Assembly: GCF_013149805.1 (NCBI RefSeq)
Contig: NZ_JABEZT010000004.1
Location: forward strand, 210,672 to 274,671
Reading direction: 5' to 3'
Source: Isoptericola chiayiensis
GTDB lineage: Bacteria > Actinomycetota > Actinomycetes > Actinomycetales > Cellulomonadaceae
DNA: 64,000 nt
In this document: positions 7,420 through 15,904 of the stretch, in pieces
Layout of the letters: each line of letters starts with the position of its first letter
How positions within the stretch are numbered: position 1 is the stretch's first letter
The notes under the pieces: generated by a model
Told to the model about the DNA's origin: nothing
The model's input: the letters and a program-made list of their open reading frames with translations, nothing else
Databases searched by the model: none
Translations under genes and position numbers: made by a program

Positions 7420-8901
7420 ATGGAGCAGACGTTCGACGTGATCGTGCTCGGTGCCGGCCCGGTGGGGGAGAACGCCGCCGACCGTGCGTCGCGCACCGGC
7501 CTGTCCGTGGCCGTGGTGGAGGCCGAGCTGGTGGGTGGGGAGTGCTCGTACTGGGCGTGCATCCCGTCCAAGACGCTGCTGCGACCGGGCGCCGCCCGGG
7601 ACGCGGCGGCGCAGGTGCCCGGGGTCGCCGACCCCGGTGCCCTCGACGCGGGCGCGGTGCTGGCCTGGCGCGACGAGATGACCGGCGAGGGCGACGACTC
7701 GGGTCAGGTGTCCTGGCTCGAGTCGATCGGCGTGACGGTCGTGCGCGGGCACGGACGGCTCGTCGCCGAGCGCGTCGTGGAGGTCACGCCCGCCCGGACG
7801 GTGGACGACGACGGGCCGGGCGAGGTGCACCGGCTCGCGGCGCGCTGCGCCGTGGTGGTGGCCACCGGCAGCGAGGTCACCCTGCCGCCCGTGCCCGGCC
7901 TGGCCGCGGCCAACCCGTGGACGTCGCGCGAGGCGACCTCCGCCGAGACAGTGCCCGAGTCCCTCGTGATCGTCGGTGGCGGGGTGGTCGGCTGCGAGAT
8001 GGCGACCGCGTACGCCGACCTCGGCGCCCACGTGACGCTTCTGGCGCGCTCGGGGCTGCTCGGCGGGGCGGAGGAGTTCGCGGGCGAGGCCGTCGCCGCC
8101 GCGCTGCGTGACGCCGGGGTGGACGTCCGCCTCGGCGCCGACGTGCGGGCCGTCTCCCGGCCCGAGGTCGGCGGGCGCGTCAGCGTCGAGGTGGACCACG
8201 ACGGCAGCACCGAGCAGGTCGAGGCCGCCGAGCTCCTCGTCGCCACCGGACGCCGGCCACGCACCGGGGACGTCGGCCTGGACACCGTCGGACTCACCCC
8301 CGGAGACCCGCTGACCATCGACGACAGCACCGCCGTCACCGGCGCGGGCGAGGACCCCCAGGGACGGCCCTGGCTGTACGCGTGCGGCGACGTGACCGGC
8401 CGCGTGGCGACCACCCACCAGGGCAAGTACCAGGCGCGGGTGGCCGGCGACGTGGTCGCGGCCCGCTTCGGTCCCGGGGACGATCCCACCGCGCAGGTAC
8501 CGCCGTCGGGCACCTGGAGCCCCTACGCCGCGCGCGCCGACCACGGCGCGCAGACCCAGGCGGTCTTCACCCGCCCGCAGGTGGCGTGGGTCGGGCCCAC
8601 CGAGCGCGAGGCCCGCGAGGCCGGACTCGCGGTGCAGGCCGTCGACTACGACCTCTCCGGCGTGGCCGGGGCGAGCGTGACCTCCCCGCACTACGCCGGC
8701 CGGGCGCGCATCCTCGTCGACACCGGGCGCCGCGTCCTGGTCGGGGCGACGTTCGTGGGACCCGACGCCGGCGAGATGCTGCACGCCGCCACCATCGCCG
8801 TCGTCGGCGAGGTGCCCCTGGACCGGCTGTGGCACGCCGTGCCCGCCTTCCCCACGGTCAGCGAGGTGTGGCTGCGGTTCTGCGAGGAGTACGGGATGTG
8901 A
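7420..8901 (+). CDS. Pyridine nucleotide-disulfide oxidoreductase, Lpd/mercuric-reductase-like
   Basis: A 493-residue class I flavoprotein: FAD loop [12 protein letters not shown] (residues 10-20), redox cysteine pair C42 and C47 in [16 protein letters not shown](P)-binding [12 protein letters not shown], second FAD motif [10 protein letters not shown], and a C-terminal dimerisation domain. Dihydrolipoamide and glutathione reductases carry a catalytic His in a C-terminal HPT-x-SE motif. Here it reads FPTVSE, with Phe477 replacing His while Glu482 remains, so its acceptor is probably not a simple disulfide. No lipoyl enzyme genes are nearby. The ATG follows CACGAT (7408-7413) by 6 bases. It is divergent from bioY. 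Confidence 0.82.
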   Translation: MEQTFDVIVLGAGPVGENAADRASRTGLSVAVVEAELVGGECSYWACIPSKTLLRPGAARDAAAQVPGVADPGALDAGAVLAWRDEMTGEGDDSGQVSWLESIGVTVVRGHGRLVAERVVEVTPARTVDDDGPGEVHRLAARCAVVVATGSEVTLPPVPGLAAANPWTSREATSAETVPESLVIVGGGVVGCEMATAYADLGAHVTLLARSGLLGGAEEFAGEAVAAALRDAGVDVRLGADVRAVSRPEVGGRVSVEVDHDGSTEQVEAAELLVATGRRPRTGDVGLDTVGLTPGDPLTIDDSTAVTGAGEDPQGRPWLYACGDVTGRVATTHQGKYQARVAGDVVAARFGPGDDPTAQVPPSGTWSPYAARADHGAQTQAVFTRPQVAWVGPTEREAREAGLAVQAVDYDLSGVAGASVTSPHYAGRARILVDTGRRVLVGATFVGPDAGEMLHAATIAVVGEVPLDRLWHAVPAFPTVSEVWLRFCEEYGM

Positions 8902-8953
8902 GCGGACCGGGCACGAAGCGCCGCCGAAACCTGCGCCCGCTAGGCTTCGGGCC

Positions 8954-9871
8954 GTGACCTCCTCGACGAAGCGAGTCGGACTCGCCACCTGCTCCGTCCT
9001 GCCCGACCTCGACGCCGACGACCGTCCGATCGTCCCCGCCCTGGCCGCCCGCGGCGTGACCGCCGAGCCCGTCGTCTGGGACGACCCCGACGTGGACTGG
9101 TCCGCCTACGACCTCGTCGTCGTGCGGTCCACCTACGACTACTCGCCGCGCCGCGACGAGTTCATCGCCTGGGCGCGCTCGGTGCCGAACCTGGCCAACA
9201 GCGCCGACGTCATCGCGTGGAACACCGACAAGACGTACCTGCAGGCCATGGACGACGCGGGCGTGCCCGTCATCCCGACGATCTGGCTCGACCCGGAGCG
9301 GCACCTGTCCAAGCGGGCCATCCACACGCGCATGCCCGCCTTCGGCGACTTCGTGGTCAAGCCCGTCGTCTCCGCCGGCGCCCAGGACACCGGCCGCTAC
9401 CAGCCCGTCAGCTCCGAGTCGCGGGCGCTCGCGATCCAGCACGCCAAGGACCTGCTCGACGGCGGCCGCGCCATCATGATCCAGCCGTACGTGACCAGCG
9501 TGGACACCGCGGGCGAGACCTGCCTGATCTTCGTCGAGGGGGAGGTGCAGCACGCGGTGCGCAAGAACGCGCTGCTCACCGGGCCGAGCCGACCCACCCA
9601 GGGGCTGTACCGCAAGGAGACGATGCGCGCGGTGGAGGCGACCGACGTGCAGGTGGACGTCGCCCGCCGGGCCCTCGCCGTCGCGCACGAGCAGCTCGGC
9701 GTCACCGAGCCGTTCCTGTACGCCCGGGTGGACCTCGTCGGCGGGACCGAGGACGAGGCGCCCATGGTGATCGAGCTGGAGCTGACCGAGCCGTCGCTGT
9801 GGCTCAAGCACGCCGGGGACGCCGGCACGGCCGAGAAGTTCGCCGACGCGATCGTCGCCCGCCTGGGCTGA
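8954..9871 (+). CDS. ATP-grasp domain protein, DcsG-like
   Basis: A 305-residue ATP-grasp enzyme. Seen in order are an N-terminal domain with YDLVVVRSTYDYSPRRDEF, the nucleotide lysine segment GDFVVKPVVSAGAQDTG, and the acidic metal-binding end PMVIELELTEPSLWL. This pattern matches the family that includes DcsG of D-cycloserine biosynthesis and many uncharacterised relatives; members join a carboxylate to an amine or similar group. The substrate cannot be predicted. It is a lone gene: the GTG at 8954 lies 7 bases after TAGGCT (8941-8946), leaderless style, and array 1 follows its stop. Confidence 0.75.
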   Translation: MTSSTKRVGLATCSVLPDLDADDRPIVPALAARGVTAEPVVWDDPDVDWSAYDLVVVRSTYDYSPRRDEFIAWARSVPNLANSADVIAWNTDKTYLQAMDDAGVPVIPTIWLDPERHLSKRAIHTRMPAFGDFVVKPVVSAGAQDTGRYQPVSSESRALAIQHAKDLLDGGRAIMIQPYVTSVDTAGETCLIFVEGEVQHAVRKNALLTGPSRPTQGLYRKETMRAVEATDVQVDVARRALAVAHEQLGVTEPFLYARVDLVGGTEDEAPMVIELELTEPSLWLKHAGDAGTAEKFADAIVARLG

Positions 9872-9924
9872 CGCGCCCGATCCCGATCGCGACCCGACCC
9901 CGGGGCCGACCCTGGGCCGGACCC

Positions 9925-10132
9925 GCGAGGTAGGCAACAAACTTGCGAGGTAGGCAACAAACGTGCGAGGTAGGCAAGAAACTCACGAGGTAGGCGACGT
10001 TCTCGCGAGAACGTCGCCTACCTCGTGAGTTTCTTGCCTACCTCGCGGGTCTCTTGCCTACCTCGCGGGTCTCTTGCCTACCTCGCGGGTCTCTTGCCTA
10101 CCTCGCGGAGAGGTTGCCTACCTCGCGAGGGG
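9925..10132. repeat. Mirrored 20-bp repeat array 1, with an 82-bp perfect palindrome
   Basis: Four forward cores GAGGTAGGC begin at 9927, 9947, 9967 and 9987. Six inverted cores GCCTACCTC begin at 10016, 10036, 10056, 10076, 10096 and 10116. Spacing within each set is exactly 20 bp. The two sets meet in a perfect inverted repeat from 9965 to 10046, with 41-bp arms and no loop, centred between 10005 and 10006. The array fills the gap between two converging genes and ends at the opuCC stop codon. I do not recognise it as a described element. Confidence 0.95.
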
Positions 10133-11047
10133 TCACGCCAGGCCGTTCTCGGCGAGCCAGTCGGCCGCGATGTCCTCGCTGGAACGCTGCTCCTCGGTGG
10201 ACTGCACGTTGAGGTCCACCAGGCCCTCGGGGGTGAGCGCCGCGCTGACCGGGTCGATCACGGCGGCGACGTCCTCGACCACGTCCGCGCCGACCAGCGG
10301 CACCACGTTGGAGGCGAGGAACAGGCCCTCGGGGTCCTCCAGGGTGACCAGGTCCTCGGTCTGGATGCGGGGGTCGGCGCTGAAGACGTTCGCGACGTCG
10401 ACGGTGCCGGCCACGAGGTCCTGGACCGTGGTGTCGCCCGTCGCCTCGAAGGCCACGTCCACGCCGTAGACGTCGGCCAGGCCCTGCGGTCCGTAGGGTC
10501 GTTCCTCGAGCTCGGCCGGGCCGCCCACGGTCAGGCCGTCGATGCCCGCCAGGTCGCCGATCGAGGTCAGCCCCTCCGACTCGGCGAAGTCGGCCGTGAC
10601 GTTGTAGGAGTCCTGGTCGGTGGCGGGGGACTGCTCGAGCACGGCCAGCGACTCGGGCACGGCGTTCGCCAGCTCCGCGTAGACGTCCTCGGCCGAGGTC
10701 GCGGTGGTCTCCGGGTCGAAGTACTGCAGCAGGTTGCCGGTGTACTCGGGAATCACCTGCACCTCGCCGTTCTCGAGGGCGGGCATGTAGGCGTCGCGCT
10801 GCCCGATCGAGAAGTTGCGCTCGACCGTGAAGCCGTCGGCCTCGAGTGCCTGGGCGTAGATCTCGGCGATGATCTCGTTCGAGTAGTACGCCTGGGAGCC
10901 GACGACGATCGTGTCGGAGGCCGTGTCCTCACCGCTGTCGCCGGTGTCCTGCTCCAGCGGGTCGGAGTCACCGCCGCAGGCGCTCAGGGTGAGCAGCGCG
11001 GCCGCCGCCCCGGCGACGAGGGTGGTGGTGCGTCGGATGGTGCGCAT
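10133..11047 (-). CDS. opuCC: Glycine betaine/choline-type ABC transporter substrate-binding lipoprotein
   Basis: A 304-residue secreted solute-binding protein of the OpuCC/ProX/OsmF family. An N-terminal signal ends in the lipobox LSAC with lipid-anchored Cys24, followed by an Asp/Glu/Ser-rich linker. The mature domain has DTIVVGSQAYYSNEIIAEIYAQALE, QVIPEYTGNLL and DLVAGTVDVANVFSADP, all typical of quaternary-amine binders. It is the last gene of an ATPase-permease-permease-binding protein operon. The ATG at 11045-11047 is chosen because it begins the signal peptide; the longer reading frame upstream is not coding. Confidence 0.9.
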   Translation of the reverse strand: MRTIRRTTTLVAGAAAALLTLSACGGDSDPLEQDTGDSGEDTASDTIVVGSQAYYSNEIIAEIYAQALEADGFTVERNFSIGQRDAYMPALENGEVQVIPEYTGNLLQYFDPETTATSAEDVYAELANAVPESLAVLEQSPATDQDSYNVTADFAESEGLTSIGDLAGIDGLTVGGPAELEERPYGPQGLADVYGVDVAFEATGDTTVQDLVAGTVDVANVFSADPRIQTEDLVTLEDPEGLFLASNVVPLVGADVVEDVAAVIDPVSAALTPEGLVDLNVQSTEEQRSSEDIAADWLAENGLA

Positions 11048-11158
11048 CAGTTCTGCCTCTCGGAAGTCGTTGCTGCCCGCGGCAGCGGTGTGCGTGCGGG
11101 CTGGTCCAGTCAAGCACCCGGTGCCCGGTTCGTCCTGTTGTCTGCGGGGCGTGCCCGG

Positions 11159-11842
11159 TCAGCGGCCGTCGCGCCCGGCGCGGACGCCCCGCGGGACGAC
11201 GGCGCGCTCGGCCAGCGCGAACAGCAGGTCCAGGAGCACCGCCAGCACCACGATCACCAGGGCCGCCCCGAGGATCTGCGCGAAGTCGCGGATCTGGATG
11301 CCCTGCACGATGTAGAAGCCCAGGCCCCAGCTGCCGACGTAGCCGGCCAGCGTCACCGTGGCGACCACCTGGAGCGTGGCGGACCGCAGCCCGCCGATCA
11401 GCAGCGGCAGGCCGAGCGGGATCTCGACCTTGCCCAGCACCTGGGACGAGGTCATGCCCACCGCACGGGCCCCGTCGACGATGCGCCGCTCCACGGCCTC
11501 CACGCCCGAGTAGGCCCCGGCGAGGATCGGCGGGATCGCCAGCAGCACGAACGCCGTCGTCGACGCCCCGACCTTGTGCGTCACGCCGAACACCAGCACG
11601 AGCAGCAGCACCAGCCCGAACGAGGGCACGGCCCGGGCGGCACCCGACAGCCCGACGGCGATCTCCCGTCCACGGCCGGTGTGGCCCACCAGCCAGCCGG
11701 CCGGCACGGCGATCACGGCTGCGATGAGCACCGAGACCACGGTGAAGGCCAGGTGGGTGGCGATCGCCTCGGACAGCGGCAGGGAACCCGACTGCGTGTC
11801 GGTGGAGAAGATCCACGCGATCGCCTCGGCGAACAGGTCCAT
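11159..11842 (-). CDS. opuCD: Osmoprotectant ABC transporter permease (second)
   Basis: A 227-residue inner-membrane permease with about six hydrophobic segments and the cytoplasmic EAA-type loop GARAVGMTSSQVLGKVEIPLG, which docks onto the ATPase. Its partner permease lies immediately upstream; the stop and start share a base (TGATG), so translation is coupled. An in-frame GTG one codon earlier (11843-11845) is an alternative start. AAGGGGG lies about 5 bases before the ATG. The pair with OpuCB probably forms the membrane channel. Confidence 0.88.
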   Translation of the reverse strand: MDLFAEAIAWIFSTDTQSGSLPLSEAIATHLAFTVVSVLIAAVIAVPAGWLVGHTGRGREIAVGLSGAARAVPSFGLVLLLVLVFGVTHKVGASTTAFVLLAIPPILAGAYSGVEAVERRIVDGARAVGMTSSQVLGKVEIPLGLPLLIGGLRSATLQVVATVTLAGYVGSWGLGFYIVQGIQIRDFAQILGAALVIVVLAVLLDLLFALAERAVVPRGVRAGRDGR

Positions 11843-12480
11843 CACGCCCCCTTCCCGGCCCACGGCATCAGGGCCCGCCCCAGCACCACCAGCAACCGGT
11901 CGATCACCAGCGCGATCACGACGACGGCCACCACGCCGGCGAGGATCTCGGCGACGATCTGGCGCTGGTAGCCGTTGGTGAACAGGTAGCCGAGGTTGTC
12001 GATGCCGATGAGGATGCCCACCGTGCACAGCGAGATGGTCGAGACCGCGGTGACCCGCAGCCCGGCCAGCACGACGGGCCCGGCCAGCGGCAGGTCGACC
12101 TGCCAGAAACGACGCCACGCGCCGTACCCCACGGCGTCTGCCGCCTGGCGCACGTGCGGTTCGACGGAGGCCAGGGCGTCGGCCACGAACCGGGTCATGA
12201 TCGCCACGGCGTAGATGGTCAGGGCGATGACGAGGTTGATCTCCGACAGGAAGCTGATGCCCAATAGCGGCGGCAGCAGGGCGAACAGCGCCAGCGACGG
12301 GATGGTGTACAGCAGCCCGACGACGGTGAGCATCAGACCGCGTGTGAGGCGGAACCGGAACGCCAGCCAGCCCAGCGGGATGGAGAGCAGCAGCCCCAGC
12401 AGGATGGGCAGGGCGCTCTGTCGCAGGTGCTCCACGGTGAGACGGCCGATGAGGTCGAGGTTGTCGACGACCCAGGTCAT
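11842..12480 (-). CDS. opuCB: Osmoprotectant ABC transporter permease (first)
   Basis: A 212-residue permease of the OpuCB/ProW type, with N-terminal RQSALPILLGLLLSIPLGW and the EAA-like loop ADAVGYGAWRRFWQVDLPLAG. Five to six hydrophobic stretches are visible. It overlaps the ATPase gene by ATGA at its start and the next permease gene at its end, so the operon is tightly coupled. Function as glycine betaine, carnitine or choline uptake is inferred from family and gene order; the exact substrate is unknown. Confidence 0.88.
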   Translation of the reverse strand: MTWVVDNLDLIGRLTVEHLRQSALPILLGLLLSIPLGWLAFRFRLTRGLMLTVVGLLYTIPSLALFALLPPLLGISFLSEINLVIALTIYAVAIMTRFVADALASVEPHVRQAADAVGYGAWRRFWQVDLPLAGPVVLAGLRVTAVSTISLCTVGILIGIDNLGYLFTNGYQRQIVAEILAGVVAVVVIALVIDRLLVVLGRALMPWAGKGA

Positions 12481-13298
12481 GAGCTGCTCTCGACGAGACG
12501 CCCCTGGGTGCGGCCGGCGCCGTCCACGAGCACGGTGCCGTGGTCGGTGTGCTTGGTCCGCAGGGCGCGGGCCCCGCGCTCGGTACCGATGAACGAGGCC
12601 ACGAAGTCGTCGGCGGGGTTCTCGATGATCTCGCTCGGCGAGCCGACCTGGGCGACCTGGGCGCCGGTCGACAGGATCACGACCTGGTCGCCGAGCAGGA
12701 ACGCCTCGTCGATGTCGTGGGTGACGAACACGACGGTCTTGTGCAGCTCCTGCTGCAGGCGCAGCGTCTCGGCCTGCAGCTCGGCCCGCACGATCGGGTC
12801 GACGGCGCCGAACGGCTCGTCCATCAGCAGGATGTTCGGGTCGGCGGCCAGCGCCCGGGCGACGCCGACGCGCTGCTGCTGCCCGCCGGACAGCTGGCTC
12901 GGGTACCGCTGCGCCAGCGACCGGTCGAGCCCGACGACGTCGAGCACCTCCGCCGCCTTCTCGCGGGCCTCCTGCTTCGGCGTGCCCTCCAGCCGCAGCA
13001 CGGTGGCGACGTTGTCGATCACGCGGTGGTGGGGGAGCAGGCCGCCGTTCTGCAGCACGTACCCGATGCTGCGCCGCAGCCGGACCGGGTCGCGCTGCGC
13101 GATGGGTTCGCCGTCGATCTCGATGCTGCCGGACGTCGGCTCCACCATCCGGTTGATCATGCGCAGCAGGGTGGTCTTGCCGCTGCCGGACGACCCGACG
13201 AGCACGGTGGTGGTGTGCGCGGGGACGACCAGCGAGAAGTCCGCCACGGCGTCCGTGCCGTCGGGGTAGGTCTTGGTGACCGACCGGAACTCGATCAT
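12477..13298 (-). CDS. opuCA: Osmoprotectant ABC transporter ATP-binding protein
   Basis: A 273-residue ABC ATPase. Walker A is GSSGSGKT (residues 35-42), the Q-loop is VLQNGGLLPHH, the signature is LSGGQQQR, Walker B is ILLMDEPFGAVDP and the switch is VTHDIDEA. The QNGGLLPHH sequence and first position in the operon fit OpuCA/OpuBA. Many OpuCA proteins carry two CBS domains that sense ionic strength, but this one ends soon after the ATPase domain and lacks them. The ATG at 13296-13298 begins the domain; GGAGG lies 11 bases upstream. Confidence 0.9.
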   Translation of the reverse strand: MIEFRSVTKTYPDGTDAVADFSLVVPAHTTTVLVGSSGSGKTTLLRMINRMVEPTSGSIEIDGEPIAQRDPVRLRRSIGYVLQNGGLLPHHRVIDNVATVLRLEGTPKQEAREKAAEVLDVVGLDRSLAQRYPSQLSGGQQQRVGVARALAADPNILLMDEPFGAVDPIVRAELQAETLRLQQELHKTVVFVTHDIDEAFLLGDQVVILSTGAQVAQVGSPSEIIENPADDFVASFIGTERGARALRTKHTDHGTVLVDGAGRTQGRLVESSS

Positions 13299-13407
13299 GG
13301 GTGTGCTCGCCTCCGGGGCGCTGGGTGGGGGTCCGACGCCCCAGCCGATCACACCTGGCCGCGGTGTGCGAGCGCGACCAGCGGCGGGGCTGCGGAGCGG
13401 TCGACCG

Positions 13408-13884
13408 TCAGTCCAGGAGCTGTACCCCGACGAGCGTCTCGGTGCGTGCGACGTCGCCGCCCGGTGCCGGCTCGGTCAGGTACTGCTCCCAGGCGACCCC
13501 GGTCGGCACCAGGCCCTGCGTCGCGACCCAGCCGAAGACGTGCTCGTAGGCGGCGGCCAGCTGGTCGTAGGAGCCGCGCACCAGCACGGTGGCCGCCCGC
13601 CCGCCGGGCAGCGTCTCGCCGGTGACCTCGCCGTCGTCGGCGAACGGTGCGGCGACCGGGACCGCGACGGACAGGTCGAGCGTGTCGGCGGGCATGCCGT
13701 GGCTGACGCCCAGCGGTGGGGCGACGGGTTCGAGGCCGGCCCGGCCGAGCGCGGCGAAGATCAGGGGGAACGCGCGGTCGAACAGTGCCGGGATGTCGGG
13801 CAGGGCGACCTGCTCGCGCACGACCGCCAGATGCAGCTCCGGCCGGGTCTCGACCGTCGGGTCGGCGAACGGCTGCTCGGACAT
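13408..13884 (-). CDS. GyrI-like small-molecule-binding domain protein
   Basis: A 158-residue protein made of a single GyrI-like (SOUL/effector-binding) domain: PELHLAVVREQVALPDIPALFDRAF, GVSHGMPADTLDLSVAVPV, GGRAATVLVRGSYDQLAAAYEHVFGWV and WEQYLTEP. Such domains bind ligands, or in GyrI protect gyrase; here there is no DNA-binding domain attached. The start is the ATG at 13882-13884, with GGGAG upstream; the frame continues upstream through the tRNA-His gene and is not coding there. It is a single gene with no functional neighbours. Confidence 0.78.
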   Translation of the reverse strand: MSEQPFADPTVETRPELHLAVVREQVALPDIPALFDRAFPLIFAALGRAGLEPVAPPLGVSHGMPADTLDLSVAVPVAAPFADDGEVTGETLPGGRAATVLVRGSYDQLAAAYEHVFGWVATQGLVPTGVAWEQYLTEPAPGGDVARTETLVGVQLLD

Positions 13885-13963
13885 GGTCGGGCTCCCTCGC
13901 GTCGGTGCGGTGTTCCGATCGTAGCGAGGACGCCGGGGCTCCGCCCGGCCGTGCGGGAACGAC

Positions 13964-13993
13964 GACGGCCCCGACGTGAACGTCGGGGCCGTC
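13964..13993 (-). terminator. Terminator after tRNA-His
   Basis: A perfect 13-bp stem GACGGCCCCGACG / CGTCGGGGCCGTC with a TGAA loop, a few bases downstream of the tRNA-His 3' end. Confidence 0.8.
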
Positions 13994-13997
13994 TCGG

Positions 13998-14074
13998 TGG
14001 GGTGGCTAACCGGGCTTGAACCGGCGACCTCCTGGACCACAACCAGGCGCTCTACCGACTGAGCTATAGCCACC
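13998..14074 (-). tRNA. tRNA-His (anticodon GTG)
   Basis: On the minus strand the acceptor strand GTGGCTA pairs with TAGCCAC. The extra G at -1 (complement of 14074) pairs with C73, the histidine identity element. The anticodon GTG sits between CCTGG and CCAGG, and CCA is encoded at 14000-13998. TACACT (complement of 14112-14117) may be its -10 element. Confidence 0.96.
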
Positions 14075-14134
14075 ATGGCCGCTGCGCGCGGGGCGTTTGC
14101 GGCCGTCGAAAAGTGTACATGCTCCGCGCCGCGA

Positions 14135-14773
14135 TCAGGACACCGTCGCGTCCCGGGTGACGGACGTCTCCTTGATCCGGGCCGAGACGGCGCGGGCGGT
14201 CTTGGTGTCGGGTCCGGGCTGGGGCACGAACAGCGCCTCGCGGTAGTACCGCAGCTCGTCGATGGACTCGAGGATGTCCGCCAGGGCGCGGTGGCCGCCG
14301 TCCTTGGGCGGGGAGGCGAAGTAGACGCGCGGGTACCAGCGGCGCGCCAGCTCCTTGATCGAGGACACGTCCACGATCCGGTAGTGCAGGTGCCCCATGA
14401 GCTCGGGCATGTCGCGGTCGAGGAACATCTTGTCCGTGCCCACGGAGTTGCCGGCCAGCGGTGCCTTGCGGACCTCGGGCACGTGCTCCCGCACGTAGGC
14501 GAGCACCTGGGCCTCGGCGTCCGCCAACGTGGTGCCGCCGTCGAGCTCCTCGAGCAGCCCGGACGTGGTGTGCATCTCGCGCACGAAGTCGCCCATCTGC
14601 TCGAGGGCCTCGGCGGGCGGGCGCACGACGACGTCGACGCCGTCGCCGAGCACGTTCAGCTCGGAGTCGGTGACCACGGCGGCCACCTCGACGAGGGCGT
14701 CGGCCTTCGTGTCGAGGCCGGTCATCTCGCAGTCGATCCACACGATGCGGTCGTTCGGGTTGCTCGGGCTCAC
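14135..14773 (-). CDS. orn: Oligoribonuclease
   Basis: A 212-residue DEDDh exonuclease that degrades two-to-five-residue RNAs, including pGpG. Motifs: [10 protein letters not shown] with the first Asp-x-Glu pair, [28 protein letters not shown], and the histidine-aspartate motif [13 protein letters not shown] near the C-terminus. I place the start at GTG 14771-14773, because TAGGGT (14781-14786) lies 7 bases upstream, the leaderless arrangement. A GTG three codons further upstream overlaps the spacer and is less likely. The gene stands alone near tRNA-His. Confidence 0.94.
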   Translation of the reverse strand: MSPSNPNDRIVWIDCEMTGLDTKADALVEVAAVVTDSELNVLGDGVDVVVRPPAEALEQMGDFVREMHTTSGLLEELDGGTTLADAEAQVLAYVREHVPEVRKAPLAGNSVGTDKMFLDRDMPELMGHLHYRIVDVSSIKELARRWYPRVYFASPPKDGGHRALADILESIDELRYYREALFVPQPGPDTKTARAVSARIKETSVTRDATVS

Positions 14774-14826
14774 GGGATCCACCCTACGGTCAGGCGCCGA
14801 CGTCGGGGGCGCCGGTGCGTGACGGA

Positions 14827-14870
14827 CGAAGGCCCCGGGGTCCGACGGCGGTCGGTCTCCGGGGCCTTCG
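14827..14870. terminator. Hairpin between orn and the small Arg-rich gene
   Basis: CGAAGGCCCCGG (14827-14838) pairs with CCGGGGCCTTCG (14859-14870). On the minus strand it lies downstream of the 65-residue gene and upstream of orn, so it most likely ends the small gene. Confidence 0.6.
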
Positions 14871-14905
14871 CGGGTGCGGTGCGCGGACGGTCGTGATGCC
14901 GGGCG

Positions 14906-15103
14906 TCATGCCGGTCGCCCGACGAGCGGACCGTCGGCGAACATCCGGCGCAGGGTGCGACGGACGCGCCGGCGGGACCGGCTCACGGACGGCACGGCCG
15001 CCGCGGACTCGCGCTGGCGACGTGCCCGGCGGGCGGACTCGGCGTCCGCCAGGCGTTCTTGATGGACGGCACGCGCGACGGCGTGCGCCTCGAGGGGGTG
15101 CAT
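14906..15103 (-). CDS. Small arginine-rich protein of unknown function
   Basis: A 65-residue very basic protein starting MHPLEAHAVARAVHQERLAD, continuing with an Arg/Glu-rich helix and SRSRRRVRRTLRRMF. It has a GAAGGA ribosome binding site 7 bases before the ATG at 15101-15103. The opening resembles small actinobacterial proteins that begin with Met-His/Asp-Pro and an Ala-rich amphipathic helix, none of known function to me. No membrane segment or cysteines. The long upstream extension of the frame lacks coding features. Confidence 0.6.
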   Translation of the reverse strand: MHPLEAHAVARAVHQERLADAESARRARRQRESAAAVPSVSRSRRRVRRTLRRMFADGPLVGRPA

Positions 15104-15360
15104 GGTCGTGTCCTTCGTGACGTGGGTCGTTCGGCCCGGGCCAGTGGGCCACCCGTGCGTCCGGCGGGTGCCGGACGACGTCACCGCGGTGTGGTTCGAG
15201 CATGACGCGCCGAGGGGTCGGCGCGCACGTTCTTTTCCTGGTCGGAGGGAGATCCGGCGTCGTCGCGTACGACGTGGCCACGACTTCACCCGTGTGTCGG
15301 TGCTCCTCCAGGTGACCGGCGACGGCCCGTGCCGTGCAGCGGTGGCTACGATGTCGGAGC

Positions 15361-15433
<73 letters not shown>

Positions 15434-15496
15434 CCGGATCCCCTCGCCGCGCTGCGGGTACCGTCGAACCATCAGCACCCGGTCGAGAGGATCCCC

Positions 15497-15817
15497 ATGG
15501 CCAGCTCCGAGCTCAAGCTGCAGGTCGACCTGCCCACGGAGCACGAGACGGGGGTGCCGGCGGACTTCGCCTCGGTCTGGCACACCTCCACGTCGTTCGT
15601 GCTCGACTTCGTGGCGGCCAAGTCGCCGGCCAAGCCCGCCGTCGACCAGGCGACCGGCGCCCAGACCGGGGGGCGGGTCATGCCGGCCCGGGTGGTCTCC
15701 CGGGTGCGGATCCCCCCGCAGCAGGTGTTCGAGCTCGCCCGCGCCCTGACGCAGCAGCTGGACGCCTGGGAGCGGGAGACCGGGCACAAGGCCGACGGGT
15801 CGGGGCCGAAGGACTGA
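15497..15817 (+). CDS. DUF3467 family protein
   Basis: A 106-residue soluble protein. It has the features of the DUF3467 family: VPADFASVWHTSTSFVLDFVA followed by VVSRVRIPPQQVFELARALTQQLDAWERETG. The function of the family is unknown. The ATG at 15497 has GAGAGGA at 15485-15491. The tRNA-Arg gene lies 64 bases upstream, and the same promoter could serve both. The C-terminus is lysine and glycine rich and looks disordered. Confidence 0.8.
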   Translation: MASSELKLQVDLPTEHETGVPADFASVWHTSTSFVLDFVAAKSPAKPAVDQATGAQTGGRVMPARVVSRVRIPPQQVFELARALTQQLDAWERETGHKADGSGPKD

Positions 15818-15904
15818 CCTGGCGCGTCGTCGCGGGGCCACGAGGTGCGAGGTCGCCCGGCGCGCGCGTTTGGCACCGACCGCCGGGCACGCCAGGATGA
15901 GCCC

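Noticed and set aside
9925..10132. CRISPR array
   Set aside because: The 20-bp period has only an 11-base variable part, half of the units are inverted, and there are no cas genes.
10025..11971. 648-codon plus-strand ORF starting with a repetitive LPTSR/CLPRG peptide
   Set aside because: The repeated peptide is a by-product of the 20-bp repeat units, and the rest runs antisense to the opuC operon.
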